A stretch of DNA of 64,000 nt from Sphaerospermopsis sp. SIO1G1 (GCA_010672785.1 JAAHFX010000014.1:45624-109623), one strand, 5' to 3'; positions 36,001 to 44,129 are shown, counted from the first letter of the stretch. Translations and numbers: made by a program. The notes: generated by a model not told the origin, from the sequence alone.

Positions 36001-38840
36001 CCTATGAATTTGGAAAGCTTTCTTTAAAGTTACAAGATAAATATCAGATGCCTTCATTAGAGACAACAGTAATTCATTTATATTATGGGTTTATATGGCA
36101 TTGGAAAGAACCTTTGCGAAATAATTATGCTCAAGAACAATGTCTCAATGGATTTCAAAAAGGCAGAGATGGGGGAGATCATCTTTTTGCTTCTTACTGT
36201 TTGATTAGTCGTTATTTTCTTCAGTTATTTAAAGGAGATAATCTAGAAGATATTATACAAAGTAATGATGAATATATCCAATTAATTCAAACATTTAAAA
36301 TAGAATATTGTATTAACTACATAATTATCTGGTACAAACTTTGTTGCTATTTCATTAATGCATCGGAAAATTTTATTCTTCTGGGAAATTCTTCGACAGA
36401 AGAAGAGAAGTATTTAAATGATTGGACAGACAATAAAAATTTATGGTTATTATTTATCATTTATTTTGCCAAGGTTTTTTATTTTTATTTTTTTAAAAAA
36501 TATAAACAATCATTTGATAATACAATCAAAGCCCAAGAATATATTTCTTCCTGTTCCACATATTTACCTGCACCTCAGTACAACTTTTATTCTTCTCTTA
36601 CTTTATTAGCTAATTATAGTTTTTCAGAGTTCAGTGATCAAAAAAAATTACTACAAAAAGTAGAAATAAATCAGGAGAAAATGAAAATATGGGCAAGTCA
36701 TTGCCCAGAAAACTTCCAACATAAATATGATTTAGTTGAAGCTGAAAAAGCAAGAATCTTAGGAAAAAATTGGCAAGCTCAAGAATTTTACGAAAAAGCC
36801 ATTCAAGGAGCAAAAAAATATGAATTTATCCATGAAGAAGCTTTAGCTTATGAACGAGCAGCAGAGTTTTACCTATCTCTGAACAGAGAAGAAATTGGCA
36901 AATTATATCTCAGAAATGCTTATCATTGTTATACTCGTTGGGGTGCAAAAGCTAAGGTTAAACAATTAGAGGACGAATATCCTCAATATTTATTAGGAAT
37001 AACAGATAACAGGAAATATAAAGGTTTGAGTACAAAAATTTCAACATCGGGAAATGATGGAGAGGTTCTGGATTTAACTACTGTTTTGAAAGCATCTCAA
37101 GCAATTTCTGGTGAAATTAAATTAGAAACCCTGCTGAAAAATTTAATGAAAATTGTGATTGAAAATGCAGGAGCGCAAATAGGTTATCTGATTTTAGAAC
37201 ATGAAGGAAATTGGTTAATTGAAGCTCAAGGTGTAGTTGATGAGGAAACCGTTAATATTTTAAAATCAATTCCTGTAGAATCAATCACTGCTGATCATGC
37301 AATTCCTATTTTACCTACTAGCATTATTAACTATGTAGCTCGTACCCAAGAATATGTAGTTCTCAATGATGCAGCTTCTGAAGGGCAATTTATTAATGAT
37401 CCTTATATTATTGCTACAGAAAGTAAATCAATTCTCTGTACTCCTTTAGTTAATCAAGGTCAATTAAAGGGTATTGTTTATGTAGAAAATAATTTAACTA
37501 CAGGTGCATTTACTGAAGATAGAGTAGAACTTTTAAAGATACTTTCTGCTCAAGCTGCTATTTCTATTGATAATTCTAGATTGTATGAAAACTTGGAAGA
37601 TAGAGTAGAGGAAAGAACCAAAGAATTATCTCAAACTCTAGAAGTCCTCAAAGCAACACAAGCAGAACTTATTTTTGAAAATGATCTTCTCAAAAACTCT
37701 CAACAATCATCTAAATTTGATTATCAAGTAGGAGGAAGTTTACCCCTTGATGCACCTACTTATGTGATACGACAAGCAGATAAAAACCTGTACCAAGCAT
37801 TAAAAAATAATGAGTTTTGTTATGTTCTCAATTCACGACAAATGGGTAAATCTAGTTTGATGGTAAGAATGATGAACCATCTCAAACGTGATGGTTATAA
37901 ATGTGTAGCCGTAGATTTAACTCGGATTGGAACTTCTACAACTACTGTTGAGCAATGGTATAAAGGTTTAGCTGTTGATTTACTGCGAACTTTTGGTTTA
38001 TATAAAAAAGTTAATTTTAAAGCTTGGTGGAGTGAGAGATTAGATATTTCTCCTGTGCAGAGATTTGCTTACTTTATCGAAGATATACTATTAACAGAAA
38101 TAAATCCAGAGACTCAGGAATTAAACCAAAAAATCGTTATTTTTATTGATGAAGTTGATAGTGTTTTGGGGTTAAACTTTACTGTAGATGACTTTTTTGC
38201 TTTGATTCGTTCCTGCTACAATCAACGTATGATTGATCAAGAATCACAGTACAATAATCTGACATTTGTTTTTCTAGGAGTTGCTACTCCTTCAGAATTA
38301 ATGATTGATACTAGGAGAACTCCCTTTAATATTGGCCAAGCAATTGAATTAGAAAGCTTTAAAATCCATGAAGCACAACCCTTATTATCTGGTTTTACGG
38401 AAACAGTAAGTAATCCACAAACCCTCCTACAAGAAATCTTAAATTGGACTGGTGGACAACCTTTTTTAACTCAAAAACTATGTCGGATAATTCTTAATGT
38501 AGAAACGCCAATTCCTACAAATAATGAACCGGAATGGATAGAAAAATTGGTGCAAGAAAAAATTATCAATAATTGGGAAGCTCAAGATGAACCAGAGCAT
38601 TTAAGGACTATTAGAGACAGAATCATCAACAGCAAAAATAGTCAACAGTTGTTCATGCTATATCAAACAATTTTAGAGCAGGAAGAAATTTTCACTGTTA
38701 ATAGTTCCACAGAAAAAGAACTATTATTATCAGGATTAGTAATTAAACAAAATGGTTATTTGAAAATTCATAATCGTATCTATGAATCTATTTTTGATGC
38801 GAGTTGGGTGGGAAGACATATTGAGGGAGTGAGGGGATGA
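33042..38840 (+). CDS. Giant Ser/Thr protein kinase - AAA - GAF - AAA-like protein
   Basis: 1932 residues. (1) Ser/Thr kinase, about 5-280: VAIK-type Lys in IILKILK, catalytic loop HKDINPSN, DFG and APE-like APEQ all present, but a weak glycine loop (ESDNSLVY). (2) AAA_16-type ATPase, about 295-560: Walker A SGYSGIGKSA (about 324-333), Walker B LVIFIDDLQWAD. (3) Long helical/TPR-like region, about 600-1320. (4) GAF domain, about 1355-1515. (5) Coiled coil with RVEERTKELSQTLEVLK. (6) AAA-like (PF14516) domain, about 1563-1925: Walker A SRQMGKSSL, Walker B IVIFIDEVD. Known relatives with parts 1-4 normally end in a histidine kinase; here that position is held by the second ATPase. Cytosolic; ligand and target unknown. 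ATG at 33042. Confidence 0.88.
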   Translation: MTNKYQILEKIYESDNSLVYRAILKQDNQLIILKILKENYPTPSELTRYKQEYEITRSFNVDNIIKAYDLQRHENSLIMFLEDFGGKSLTGLLSHGQLSLETFLTIAIKTTESLAAIHEANIIHKDINPSNIVYNPQTGQLKIIDFGISTRLSQEFLKICPAHQLEGTLAYIAPEQTGRMNRGLDYRSDFYSLGVTFYELLTHQLPFETTDPIELVHCHIAQEPLPVHKLIPHIPVTISNIISKLLAKTPEKRYQSVWGIKADLETCLHELNIFGKVSQFLLGSHDIADKFQIPQKLYGREQEVNQLLNTFDKVSQGTTEIILVSGYSGIGKSALVNEIHKPITRQRGNFIKGKFDQLQRDIPYSAISQAFQDLIRQLLSEPEIILQTWKKKILEALNNNSQIIIDVIPELEQIIGKQPPVEPLGQTENQNRFNLFFKRFINVFCQKEYPLVIFIDDLQWADLSSLNLIEQLILDSELQYFLIIGAYRDNEVNSTHPLVQILENIKQAQVTVSEITLSPLKLKHINQLIAETLNCSTKFSQPLAKLISKKTDGNPFFLTQLLYSLYQDNLLVFNTSQSFLKSTNTNQSNWRWNIKQLEDISITDNVVELMSRQIEKLDDETQKILKLAACIGNQFNLEILSVINNKSQKVTAQELQPAIDKGLVIPLDNQYKVTRLWNSEELSKKLSEKDFESLIYIPYKFLHDRVQQAAYSLIPTQEKQPIHLQIGRLLLKNIPEEQISNNIFNIVNQFNEGIDLITEQLEKEVLAKLNLQAGKKAKLSTAYKTALKYLETATNMLAINEWNSKNSLIYEVYLEYLELLHLNIDFQAVHYWSSILLEKNYDTLDKVKIYQIETLSYFAQLEQQKAIDTAFQSLALPKINIYVPQNDHEIKNITEQANQRLKLLLKSNQIEDLIYLPKMEDPYKTAAILILQQILSSLNTTNSPLLPWSIITQINLCIEYGNPSCAAISYVSFGAFQDDSISDINLAYEFGKLSLKLQDKYQMPSLETTVIHLYYGFIWHWKEPLRNNYAQEQCLNGFQKGRDGGDHLFASYCLISRYFLQLFKGDNLEDIIQSNDEYIQLIQTFKIEYCINYIIIWYKLCCYFINASENFILLGNSSTEEEKYLNDWTDNKNLWLLFIIYFAKVFYFYFFKKYKQSFDNTIKAQEYISSCSTYLPAPQYNFYSSLTLLANYSFSEFSDQKKLLQKVEINQEKMKIWASHCPENFQHKYDLVEAEKARILGKNWQAQEFYEKAIQGAKKYEFIHEEALAYERAAEFYLSLNREEIGKLYLRNAYHCYTRWGAKAKVKQLEDEYPQYLLGITDNRKYKGLSTKISTSGNDGEVLDLTTVLKASQAISGEIKLETLLKNLMKIVIENAGAQIGYLILEHEGNWLIEAQGVVDEETVNILKSIPVESITADHAIPILPTSIINYVARTQEYVVLNDAASEGQFINDPYIIATESKSILCTPLVNQGQLKGIVYVENNLTTGAFTEDRVELLKILSAQAAISIDNSRLYENLEDRVEERTKELSQTLEVLKATQAELIFENDLLKNSQQSSKFDYQVGGSLPLDAPTYVIRQADKNLYQALKNNEFCYVLNSRQMGKSSLMVRMMNHLKRDGYKCVAVDLTRIGTSTTTVEQWYKGLAVDLLRTFGLYKKVNFKAWWSERLDISPVQRFAYFIEDILLTEINPETQELNQKIVIFIDEVDSVLGLNFTVDDFFALIRSCYNQRMIDQESQYNNLTFVFLGVATPSELMIDTRRTPFNIGQAIELESFKIHEAQPLLSGFTETVSNPQTLLQEILNWTGGQPFLTQKLCRIILNVETPIPTNNEPEWIEKLVQEKIINNWEAQDEPEHLRTIRDRIINSKNSQQLFMLYQTILEQEEIFTVNSSTEKELLLSGLVIKQNGYLKIHNRIYESIFDASWVGRHIEGVRG

Positions 38841-38905
38841 GTGGGGGAGTGGAGGAGTGGGTGAGGGGATGAGTGGAGGAGTGGGTGAGTGGGTGAGGGG
38901 GGAGA
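38839..38905. repeat. G-rich tandem repeat (GAGTGGGTGAGGGG units)
   Basis: Degenerate tandem of GGGGGAGTGGAGGAGTGGG-like units directly after the kinase gene stop. The reverse-complement tract lies at 39319-39362 on the other side of the four-helix-bundle gene; a third tract of the same kind is at 47797-47834. Confidence 0.65.
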
Positions 38906-38946
38906 TTTATTTTTGTCTTGGTGAGGGTAAAAGCCAATCAGAAGAA

Positions 38947-39309
38947 TTATTGATCATGTTGACTAACATACCAATCATCTGATTGTAGTTTCGATAAAGC
39001 ACTCTTCCTTCCTGTTTCAGGAGTCAAATAATTGCATTTCACAGCAAATTCGAGCCAGGTTTGAGTCTCTGCTGCTTCAGCTTCAGAATCACTTAACTTA
39101 GCTATAAAAGCAGCTTCATAACGACGTTTCCTCCAAGCTTCAGCTAAATTTGCACAAACAGAACGAGAAGAGCGACGAATCTGATCAGTTAGAGAATACC
39201 GTTCTTCAACTGGGAATTTCTTGGACTCTGCAAAAATTTGCATAGCTGTATTGAAAGCAAGTTGATAAACTTCAAGTTATTGATGGTTTTTGATAGCCTT
39301 ACGACTCAT
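38947..39309 (-). pseudogene. Four-helix-bundle (S23/IVP) protein gene with a nonsense codon
   Basis: The original start is the ATG at 39309 (MSRKAIKNHQ), then TAA at 39277-39279, then LEVYQLAFNTAMQIFAESKK in the same frame, running on to 38947. The full product would be about 120 residues, the standard size of the four-helix-bundle/S23 family (PF05635), with SLTDQIRRSSRSVCANLAEA as the signature. Either the gene is dead or translation restarts at the ATG at 39243, giving 98 residues without the first helix. Relatives are found in 23S rRNA intervening sequences and as solitary genes. It lies between G-rich and C-rich inverted tracts. Confidence 0.8.
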
Positions 39310-39318
39310 GATATCACC

Positions 39319-39362
39319 CCCTCACCCACTCTCCCACTCTCCCACTCACCCCCTCTCCCCCT
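39319..39362. repeat. C-rich tandem tract, inverted relative of 38839-38905
   Basis: CACCCACTCTCCCACTCTCC-type units between the four-helix-bundle remnant and the end of the next gene. Together with 38839-38905 it brackets the small gene. Confidence 0.6.
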
Positions 39363-39365
39363 CAT

Positions 39366-41732
39366 CTAATTCATCGCCTTCCAAACCTTCTCAGGTGTTA
39401 ATGGCATATCTAAATGCTTAACTCCTAACTCACTAAGTGCATCACACACAGCATTAACTATAGCTGGTGCTACTGGGGGGTTACTGACATCCCCTGCACC
39501 CTTAGCTCCAAGTGGGTTATGAGGCGTAGGTGTCACCGTGCGATCTAATTCAAAATTAGGTAAGTCTGAAGGTTTAGCGATCGCATAACTACTTAAATCG
39601 TCGGTTAACAATTGTCCAGCTTCATCATAGACAGCTTCTTCAAACAAAGCCTCACTGATACCCAAATAAATATTCCCGTGAGTTTGCCCATCTACAATCA
39701 TTGGGTTCCCCACATTACCAAAATCATTCACAGCTACATAGCGGACTACCTCAACTTCCCCGGTTTCTTGATCAACTTCCACTAAAGCAATGTGAGTACC
39801 GAAAGGATAACTAAAATCTGGGGGATCAAAAAAGCTAATTACTTCTAAACCTGGTTCTATTCCTGGGGGTAAGTCCCAAGCATACCACAACGCTAAACCG
39901 ATATCTGGGATTGTTTTCACCTGATCTGGATTATTTTTTGGGTAAAATTTACCATCTTCAAACACAACTTCCTCTTCAGTTACTTTGAAGATATGTGCTG
40001 CCACTTTCCTAGCTTTTTCCTTAATTTGCTGACAGGCTTTATAAACTGTTGCTCCCTCTACACTATAAGTCCGAGAACCATAACTACCTTGTGCATATAC
40101 TGCTCCCCTGGTATCGGAATGTAAGACTTCAATTTTTTCAATATCTATCCCTAATTCCTGAGCCGCAACTTGGGAAAGAGTGGTAACATGACCCTGACCA
40201 TGAGGCTGACTACCTGTAATTAAACTCACATCTCCTGTAGGATGAACCCGGATATGCACACTTCCCCAGGTACTACCATTTAAGCCGATCATTGACCCCA
40301 TTACCGGAGAAGGGCCAACACCAGAAATTGCTACAAATGAACCAATTCCCACACCTAAATATTTACCCCGTTGTTTAGCTTCAGCTTTTAGCTGGGGGAT
40401 GTTTTGGTAGTCCACCATAGCTAAAGCTTTATCTAAAGCAACTTCATAATTACCAGAATCATAAGTCCAACCCAAGCCATTTTCATAAGGAAACTGATCA
40501 GGTTTGACCATGTTTTTCCTGCGTACTTCTGCCGGATCTAAACCTATTTCATCGGCAAACAGATCCACCAATCTTTCAATTACACAATGTGCTTCGGTTC
40601 TTCCTGCACCACGAATAGGCCCAGTTTGGACTGTGTTAGTAAAGGCACAATAAACTTCATAGAAAGGATGCTCAATGGCATAAGCTCCTGATACACTACG
40701 ACCAGTTAAACTGGTGGGTGCGCCAGGGCCATTGGTGGCAGGATATGCACCTAGGTTGGCATAATTTGTACAATAAAGAGCAGTAATTTTACCGTCTTTG
40801 TTACCAGCTAAGGTGGCGTATTCAATATGATCATGGGAGTGAACGGTGGTTCTAGCTAAACCTTTGCGGGTGTCTACCCATTTCACCGGGCGGCCTAGTT
40901 CTTGAGCTAAAAATAGGGTAATGGCTGTGTCTTGGTAAAGGTAACCTTTTGAACCATAACTACCGCCCATTTCCGGAACAATTACTCGTAGTTTATTGAA
41001 AGGAATACCTAAAACTAACTGAGATAATAAGAACCTATTACCGTGGGGAATTTGCGTATTTGTCCATAGAGTATAATCTCCGGTTTCTGGGTTATAATCA
41101 GCGATAGTAGCACGGGTTTCACTGGAATTGGCAATGACACGGGGGATACGGATTTTTTGTTTAATGACTACTTCCGAGGATACGATCGCCTGTTCTGTAG
41201 CTTCTTTATCCCCATAACTAGCGTATTGGTTTAAATTCCCTGGTACTGTGTCATGTAATTGGGGTGCATCGGGTTGTACCGCTAATTCCGCATCAGTAAC
41301 AACAGGTAAAGGTTCATACTCTACCTGAATACCAGCTAGGGCATTATAAGCCTGTTGACGAGTTTCAGCCACAACTACCGCTACAAAATCTCCGACATAA
41401 CGAACTTTATCTGTAGCTAAAACGGTTTGTGCGCCAGGTAAACCATAGGGATGGGGAGGAAATTTAGCTTCTGCACCACCGGGGTTCATAATCACAGGTA
41501 AGGGTAAAATAGAACTTATATCCGCCCCAGTAATTACCCGGACAACTCCTGGCATTTTTAAAGCTGCACTGGTATCAATACTTTTAATAAGTGCGTGTGC
41601 TTCAGTGCTGTGGAGAACAGCTAGGTGCAGCATATCTGGAAGAGTGATATCTGCGGTAAATTTAGCGTCTCCCTTGAGCAGTGCCGGATCTTCGCGGCGT
41701 TTTATGGGTGTTCCGAGAATTTGTTTAGTCAT
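39366..41732 (-). CDS. Xanthine dehydrogenase-family molybdopterin-binding (large) subunit, divergent
   Basis: 788 residues, full length for the CoxL/XdhA-like large subunit. The fold is complete: N-terminal a/b hammerhead (LKGDAKFTADITLPDMLHL), GPIRGAGRTEAH for the pterin site, and HGQGHVTTLSQVAAQELGID with GSYGSRT. Two hallmark sites differ from the family: GGGFGGK is GGSYGSKG, and the catalytic Glu of GxGE near the C terminus is Asp (GAGDVSNPP, about residue 748). Normal members hydroxylate N-heterocycles or aldehydes, or oxidise CO, with molybdenum cofactor. It ends a minus-strand cluster with a cysteine-depleted CoxS-like partner (43377-43847) and no FAD subunit, so its redox competence is doubtful. 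Confidence 0.88.
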   Translation of the reverse strand: MTKQILGTPIKRREDPALLKGDAKFTADITLPDMLHLAVLHSTEAHALIKSIDTSAALKMPGVVRVITGADISSILPLPVIMNPGGAEAKFPPHPYGLPGAQTVLATDKVRYVGDFVAVVVAETRQQAYNALAGIQVEYEPLPVVTDAELAVQPDAPQLHDTVPGNLNQYASYGDKEATEQAIVSSEVVIKQKIRIPRVIANSSETRATIADYNPETGDYTLWTNTQIPHGNRFLLSQLVLGIPFNKLRVIVPEMGGSYGSKGYLYQDTAITLFLAQELGRPVKWVDTRKGLARTTVHSHDHIEYATLAGNKDGKITALYCTNYANLGAYPATNGPGAPTSLTGRSVSGAYAIEHPFYEVYCAFTNTVQTGPIRGAGRTEAHCVIERLVDLFADEIGLDPAEVRRKNMVKPDQFPYENGLGWTYDSGNYEVALDKALAMVDYQNIPQLKAEAKQRGKYLGVGIGSFVAISGVGPSPVMGSMIGLNGSTWGSVHIRVHPTGDVSLITGSQPHGQGHVTTLSQVAAQELGIDIEKIEVLHSDTRGAVYAQGSYGSRTYSVEGATVYKACQQIKEKARKVAAHIFKVTEEEVVFEDGKFYPKNNPDQVKTIPDIGLALWYAWDLPPGIEPGLEVISFFDPPDFSYPFGTHIALVEVDQETGEVEVVRYVAVNDFGNVGNPMIVDGQTHGNIYLGISEALFEEAVYDEAGQLLTDDLSSYAIAKPSDLPNFELDRTVTPTPHNPLGAKGAGDVSNPPVAPAIVNAVCDALSELGVKHLDMPLTPEKVWKAMN

Positions 41733-41778
41733 ATATTTGATAATGAACCATGAAGGAATAAAGGAAACAGAGTTTAAT

Positions 41779-41870
41779 AGGACTTACGCACAAGTTGTAG
41801 AATAAACGAACCGCAGAGGCACAGAGAACACAGAGGAATGAACGTTTGAGAGATGTTTTGCGTGAGTCCT
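41779..41870. repeat. MITE-like repeat, family B with a family D core
   Basis: AGGACTTACGCACAAG...TTTTGCGTGAGTCCT inverted ends enclosing CCGCAGAGGCACAGAGAACA. Matches the outer copy at 63677-63865. Confidence 0.72.
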
Positions 41871-41948
41871 GTTTAAGATAGATTTTGTGTAAGTTATAAA
41901 AGTTGATAGTTGGGTGTTTTTGTCCAGTACAATCAGAGAAATAATATG

Positions 41949-42198
41949 CTATCTTTTTAATAGTTTAAAGGCTGTGTCTCTTCCATACTGGAATGATATT
42001 TGTACCCAAAGTTTGGCAAGTGATTCTATTAAGGGTGCGGTATTTAATAATCCTACATCAACTACGTCAAAACTAATCTCTTGAGCTAATTGAGAAACTT
42101 TTAATTTCGCTTCTGTATCATCTCCACAAATAAAGTACTGGCATTTTCTGAACCAAATTTTAAGTTAGTTAAATTATTAGCACCTAACGTAATCGGTG
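41949..42198 (-). pseudogene. Remnant of an F420-oxidoreductase-like (NADP-binding) protein gene
   Basis: On the minus strand the last about 60 codons read CGDDTEAKLKVSQLAQEISF then DVVDVGLLNTAPLIESLAKLW and ...GRDTAFKLLKR, stop at 41949. This is the C-terminal part of the NADPH-dependent F420-reductase-like family (FCGDD...A..LA.LW). Just upstream in another frame is ITLGANNLTNLKFGSENAST followed by LFV, the segment that should join at LFV-CGDD, so a frameshift separates them. The N-terminal Rossmann half is lost, replaced by the family C repeats at 42205. Family call moderately sure; it may once have belonged to this gene cluster. Confidence 0.6.
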
Positions 42199-42204
42199 GG
42201 GAAT

Positions 42205-42312
42205 ATACAGCAGATTTCGTTGCTATGAGGTACAAATCATAATCATGAAACTCTTGTGGGGTGGGCATCTTGCCCGCCAAAAACGTACTTCATTACACCG
42301 GAAAGTGCTGTA
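42205..42312 (+). repeat. MITE-like repeat, family C, copy 1
   Basis: Begins TACAGCAGATTTCGTTGC, ends GGAAAGTGCTGTA. The interior has CATGAAACTCTTGTGGGGTG and a GGGCATC..TGCCCGCC hairpin. Same family as 425-585, 42392-42498 and 60589-60690. Confidence 0.7.
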
Positions 42313-42391
42313 TATCATGGATGGGGCAACTACGGGGGGTTTGCCCCTACGTGAGGACAACACCTCATTCCCATGCTAACGGATTTGATAT

Positions 42392-42498
42392 TACAGCAGA
42401 TTTCGTGGCTATAAGGTACAGATCATAATCATGAAACTCTTGTGGGCTAGGCATCCTGCCCGCCAATAGTGTACCTCATGACACCGGAAAGCACTGTA
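42392..42498 (+). repeat. MITE-like repeat, family C, copy 2
   Basis: Same orientation and structure as the copy at 42205, with several substitutions; 80 bp of unrelated sequence, including a GGGGCAAAC..GTTTGCCCC-like palindrome (about 42323-42345), lies between them. Confidence 0.7.
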
Positions 42499-42516
42499 AG
42501 TTTGGATCGGTATTGT

Positions 42517-43281
42517 TTACATCTGCTGTTTCAATTGATCCAACATTGCTGGTAACATTCCCGATAAATATTTTTCAATACCTTTTGGATCTTGAAGTAT
42601 CTGTTGAGACAACTGAGCAGCTTGTTCTCCTGGATAAACATCTTCAACACCATCCACAACAGCTTGTAAAGTAACCTTTACAACCTCAGCAGGTGCTACC
42701 TTTGGTGGTGGATAATACTTAGCAAATTCTGTATCCACAGTCGCTGGCATGGAAGCAATTACCAGTGTTCCTTGAGCTGCTAACTCAGCCCGTACACATT
42801 GAGTTAATGATAATTCCGCCGCTTTAGAAGCACAATATGTACCCATAAATGGCAAACTCACTTTACCCACAAAGGAAACAATATTAATTATTGCTCCTCC
42901 TCCATTAGCTTTGAGAACAGGTGCAAACCCTCGACACATAGCCATTGTGCCAAAATAGTTAGTTTCCATTTCTTGACGAGCATCATTCATAGAAGGAGCA
43001 GAAATTACACCTTGATCACGGGTAACACCAGCATTATTAATCAGTATGCTCACATCTTGGCATTTAGCAGCAGCTTCATTAACTTCTGCTTCGTTTGTCA
43101 CATCTATTTTCACAGGGACAATTTTGGCTGGATCTAATGCTTTAACAGCTTCTAAAGACTCCATTCGTCTGCCAGCTGCATAAATTTTTGCTACCCCAGC
43201 TGTTAATAAAGCTTTTACAAATTCTTGCCCAATGCCACCATTAGCACCAGTAACTAAGGCTATACTTCCTGCTAATTGCAT
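42517..43281 (-). CDS. Short-chain dehydrogenase/reductase (classical SDR)
   Basis: 254 residues. TGANGGIGQEF (about 12-22) is the NAD(P)-binding TGxxxGIG motif, NNAG is at about 85-88, the active-site Ser is in IINIVSF and YCASK (about 150-154) holds the Tyr and Lys. After the catalytic part is MPATVDTEFAKYYPPPKVAP. Arg in AGRR (about 37-40) after the second strand favours NADPH. Substrate unknown. It lies between the CoxS-like gene (96 bp upstream) and the decayed F420-oxidoreductase-like remnant, in a minus-strand cluster. Confidence 0.88.
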   Translation of the reverse strand: MQLAGSIALVTGANGGIGQEFVKALLTAGVAKIYAAGRRMESLEAVKALDPAKIVPVKIDVTNEAEVNEAAAKCQDVSILINNAGVTRDQGVISAPSMNDARQEMETNYFGTMAMCRGFAPVLKANGGGAIINIVSFVGKVSLPFMGTYCASKAAELSLTQCVRAELAAQGTLVIASMPATVDTEFAKYYPPPKVAPAEVVKVTLQAVVDGVEDVYPGEQAAQLSQQILQDPKGIEKYLSGMLPAMLDQLKQQM

Positions 43282-43376
43282 AATTTTTTCCTATGTTTAT
43301 TTGCAACATTTACCAGCGAATGTCCATTTGCCCGTACAGGAGTCAGGAGTTAATCAGAAAAGAAATGTGCTAATGA

Positions 43377-43847
43377 CTAATGACTAGAAGATTGCAATTT
43401 TTCCGCTGCATATTGAATGGCACGAACTACATTTTGATAACCTGTATCTCGTGAGTAAATACCATCTAACCAGGTGCGAATTTCTGCTTCTGTAGGTTGG
43501 GGATTTTGTTTTAATAAATCCATAGATGATAAAATCATCGCTGGAGTACAAAAGCCATTTTGTACCGCATGGGTTTCCCAAAAAGCTGCTTGAATTACAC
43601 TCAATTTCCCATTTTCTGCCACACCTTCAATGGTAGTTATTTCCCCGCCATCAGCTTGCACAGCCAGAATAAATGAGCTTTTGACAGAAACTCCATTCAA
43701 TAAAACTGTACAAACACCAGAAGTTGAACCACCATCATCTTTTGTACCAGTTAAACCTAAATTATCTCTCAAAAAATCTACTAAAAGTAAGTTAGGTTCA
43801 ACATCAGCAGTGTAATTTTTACCATTAACTGTTACTGAAATTTCCAT
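43377..43847 (-). CDS. CoxS/XdhC-like [2Fe-2S] subunit that has lost six of eight cluster cysteines
   Basis: 156 residues, collinear with the small subunit of molybdenum hydroxylases. In the plant-type ferredoxin domain the ligands in GCDxxxCGAC and SCL become D38, S43, C46 and S58 (DDGGSTSGVCTV; VKSSF). In the helical domain QCGFC and CRCTG become N97, C100, S132 and D134 (QNGFCTP; YSRDTG). Each cluster site thus keeps one Cys of four, so neither [2Fe-2S] cluster can form normally. The rest is well conserved (LRDNLGLTGTK, TIEGVAENGKLSVIQAAF, NPQPTEAEIRTWL), which suggests selection for a non-redox role. The start overlaps the stop of an SDR remnant by one base. Confidence 0.88.
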   Translation of the reverse strand: MEISVTVNGKNYTADVEPNLLLVDFLRDNLGLTGTKDDGGSTSGVCTVLLNGVSVKSSFILAVQADGGEITTIEGVAENGKLSVIQAAFWETHAVQNGFCTPAMILSSMDLLKQNPQPTEAEIRTWLDGIYSRDTGYQNVVRAIQYAAEKLQSSSH

Positions 43848-44113
43848 TATACTAATCTCGCTCCACCATCTACATCAATAACTGTACCAGTTGTAAATTT
43901 ATTTTTGATTAAATACAAAACAGTTTCAGCAATATCTTCTGGTGTTCCTATTTGTTTGGTAGGTAAAGAATTAGCCACATAATTAAAGTAGTTCTGTCTT
44001 TGTTCGGCTGGCATTTCAGCATAAACAGGAGTTGCTACCAAACCAGGAGAAACTACATTAACTCTGATCGGACTAAGTTCTACAGCTAAAGAACGAGCTA
44101 AGGCTTCAAATGA
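43847..44113 (-). pseudogene. C-terminal remnant of a second SDR gene
   Basis: On the minus strand the frame reads FEALARSLAVELSPIRVNVV then SPGLVATP and continues PTKQIGTPEDIAETVLYLI to GTVIDVDGGARLV, stop TAA at 43847. This is the final third of a classical SDR, beginning just after the YxxxK region; the start and the nucleotide-binding half are missing. The break lies beside the inverted repeat at 44130-44213. A shorter frame from the ATG at 44041 could be translated but would lack an active site. Stop and next start overlap as TAATG. Confidence 0.82.
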
Positions 44114-44129
44114 TTACAGGTGGGTCATA

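Noticed and set aside
38947..39309. Four-helix-bundle protein as the Avd part of a diversity-generating retroelement
   Set aside because: No reverse transcriptase, template repeat or variable gene is nearby; the protein fits the S23/solitary family instead.
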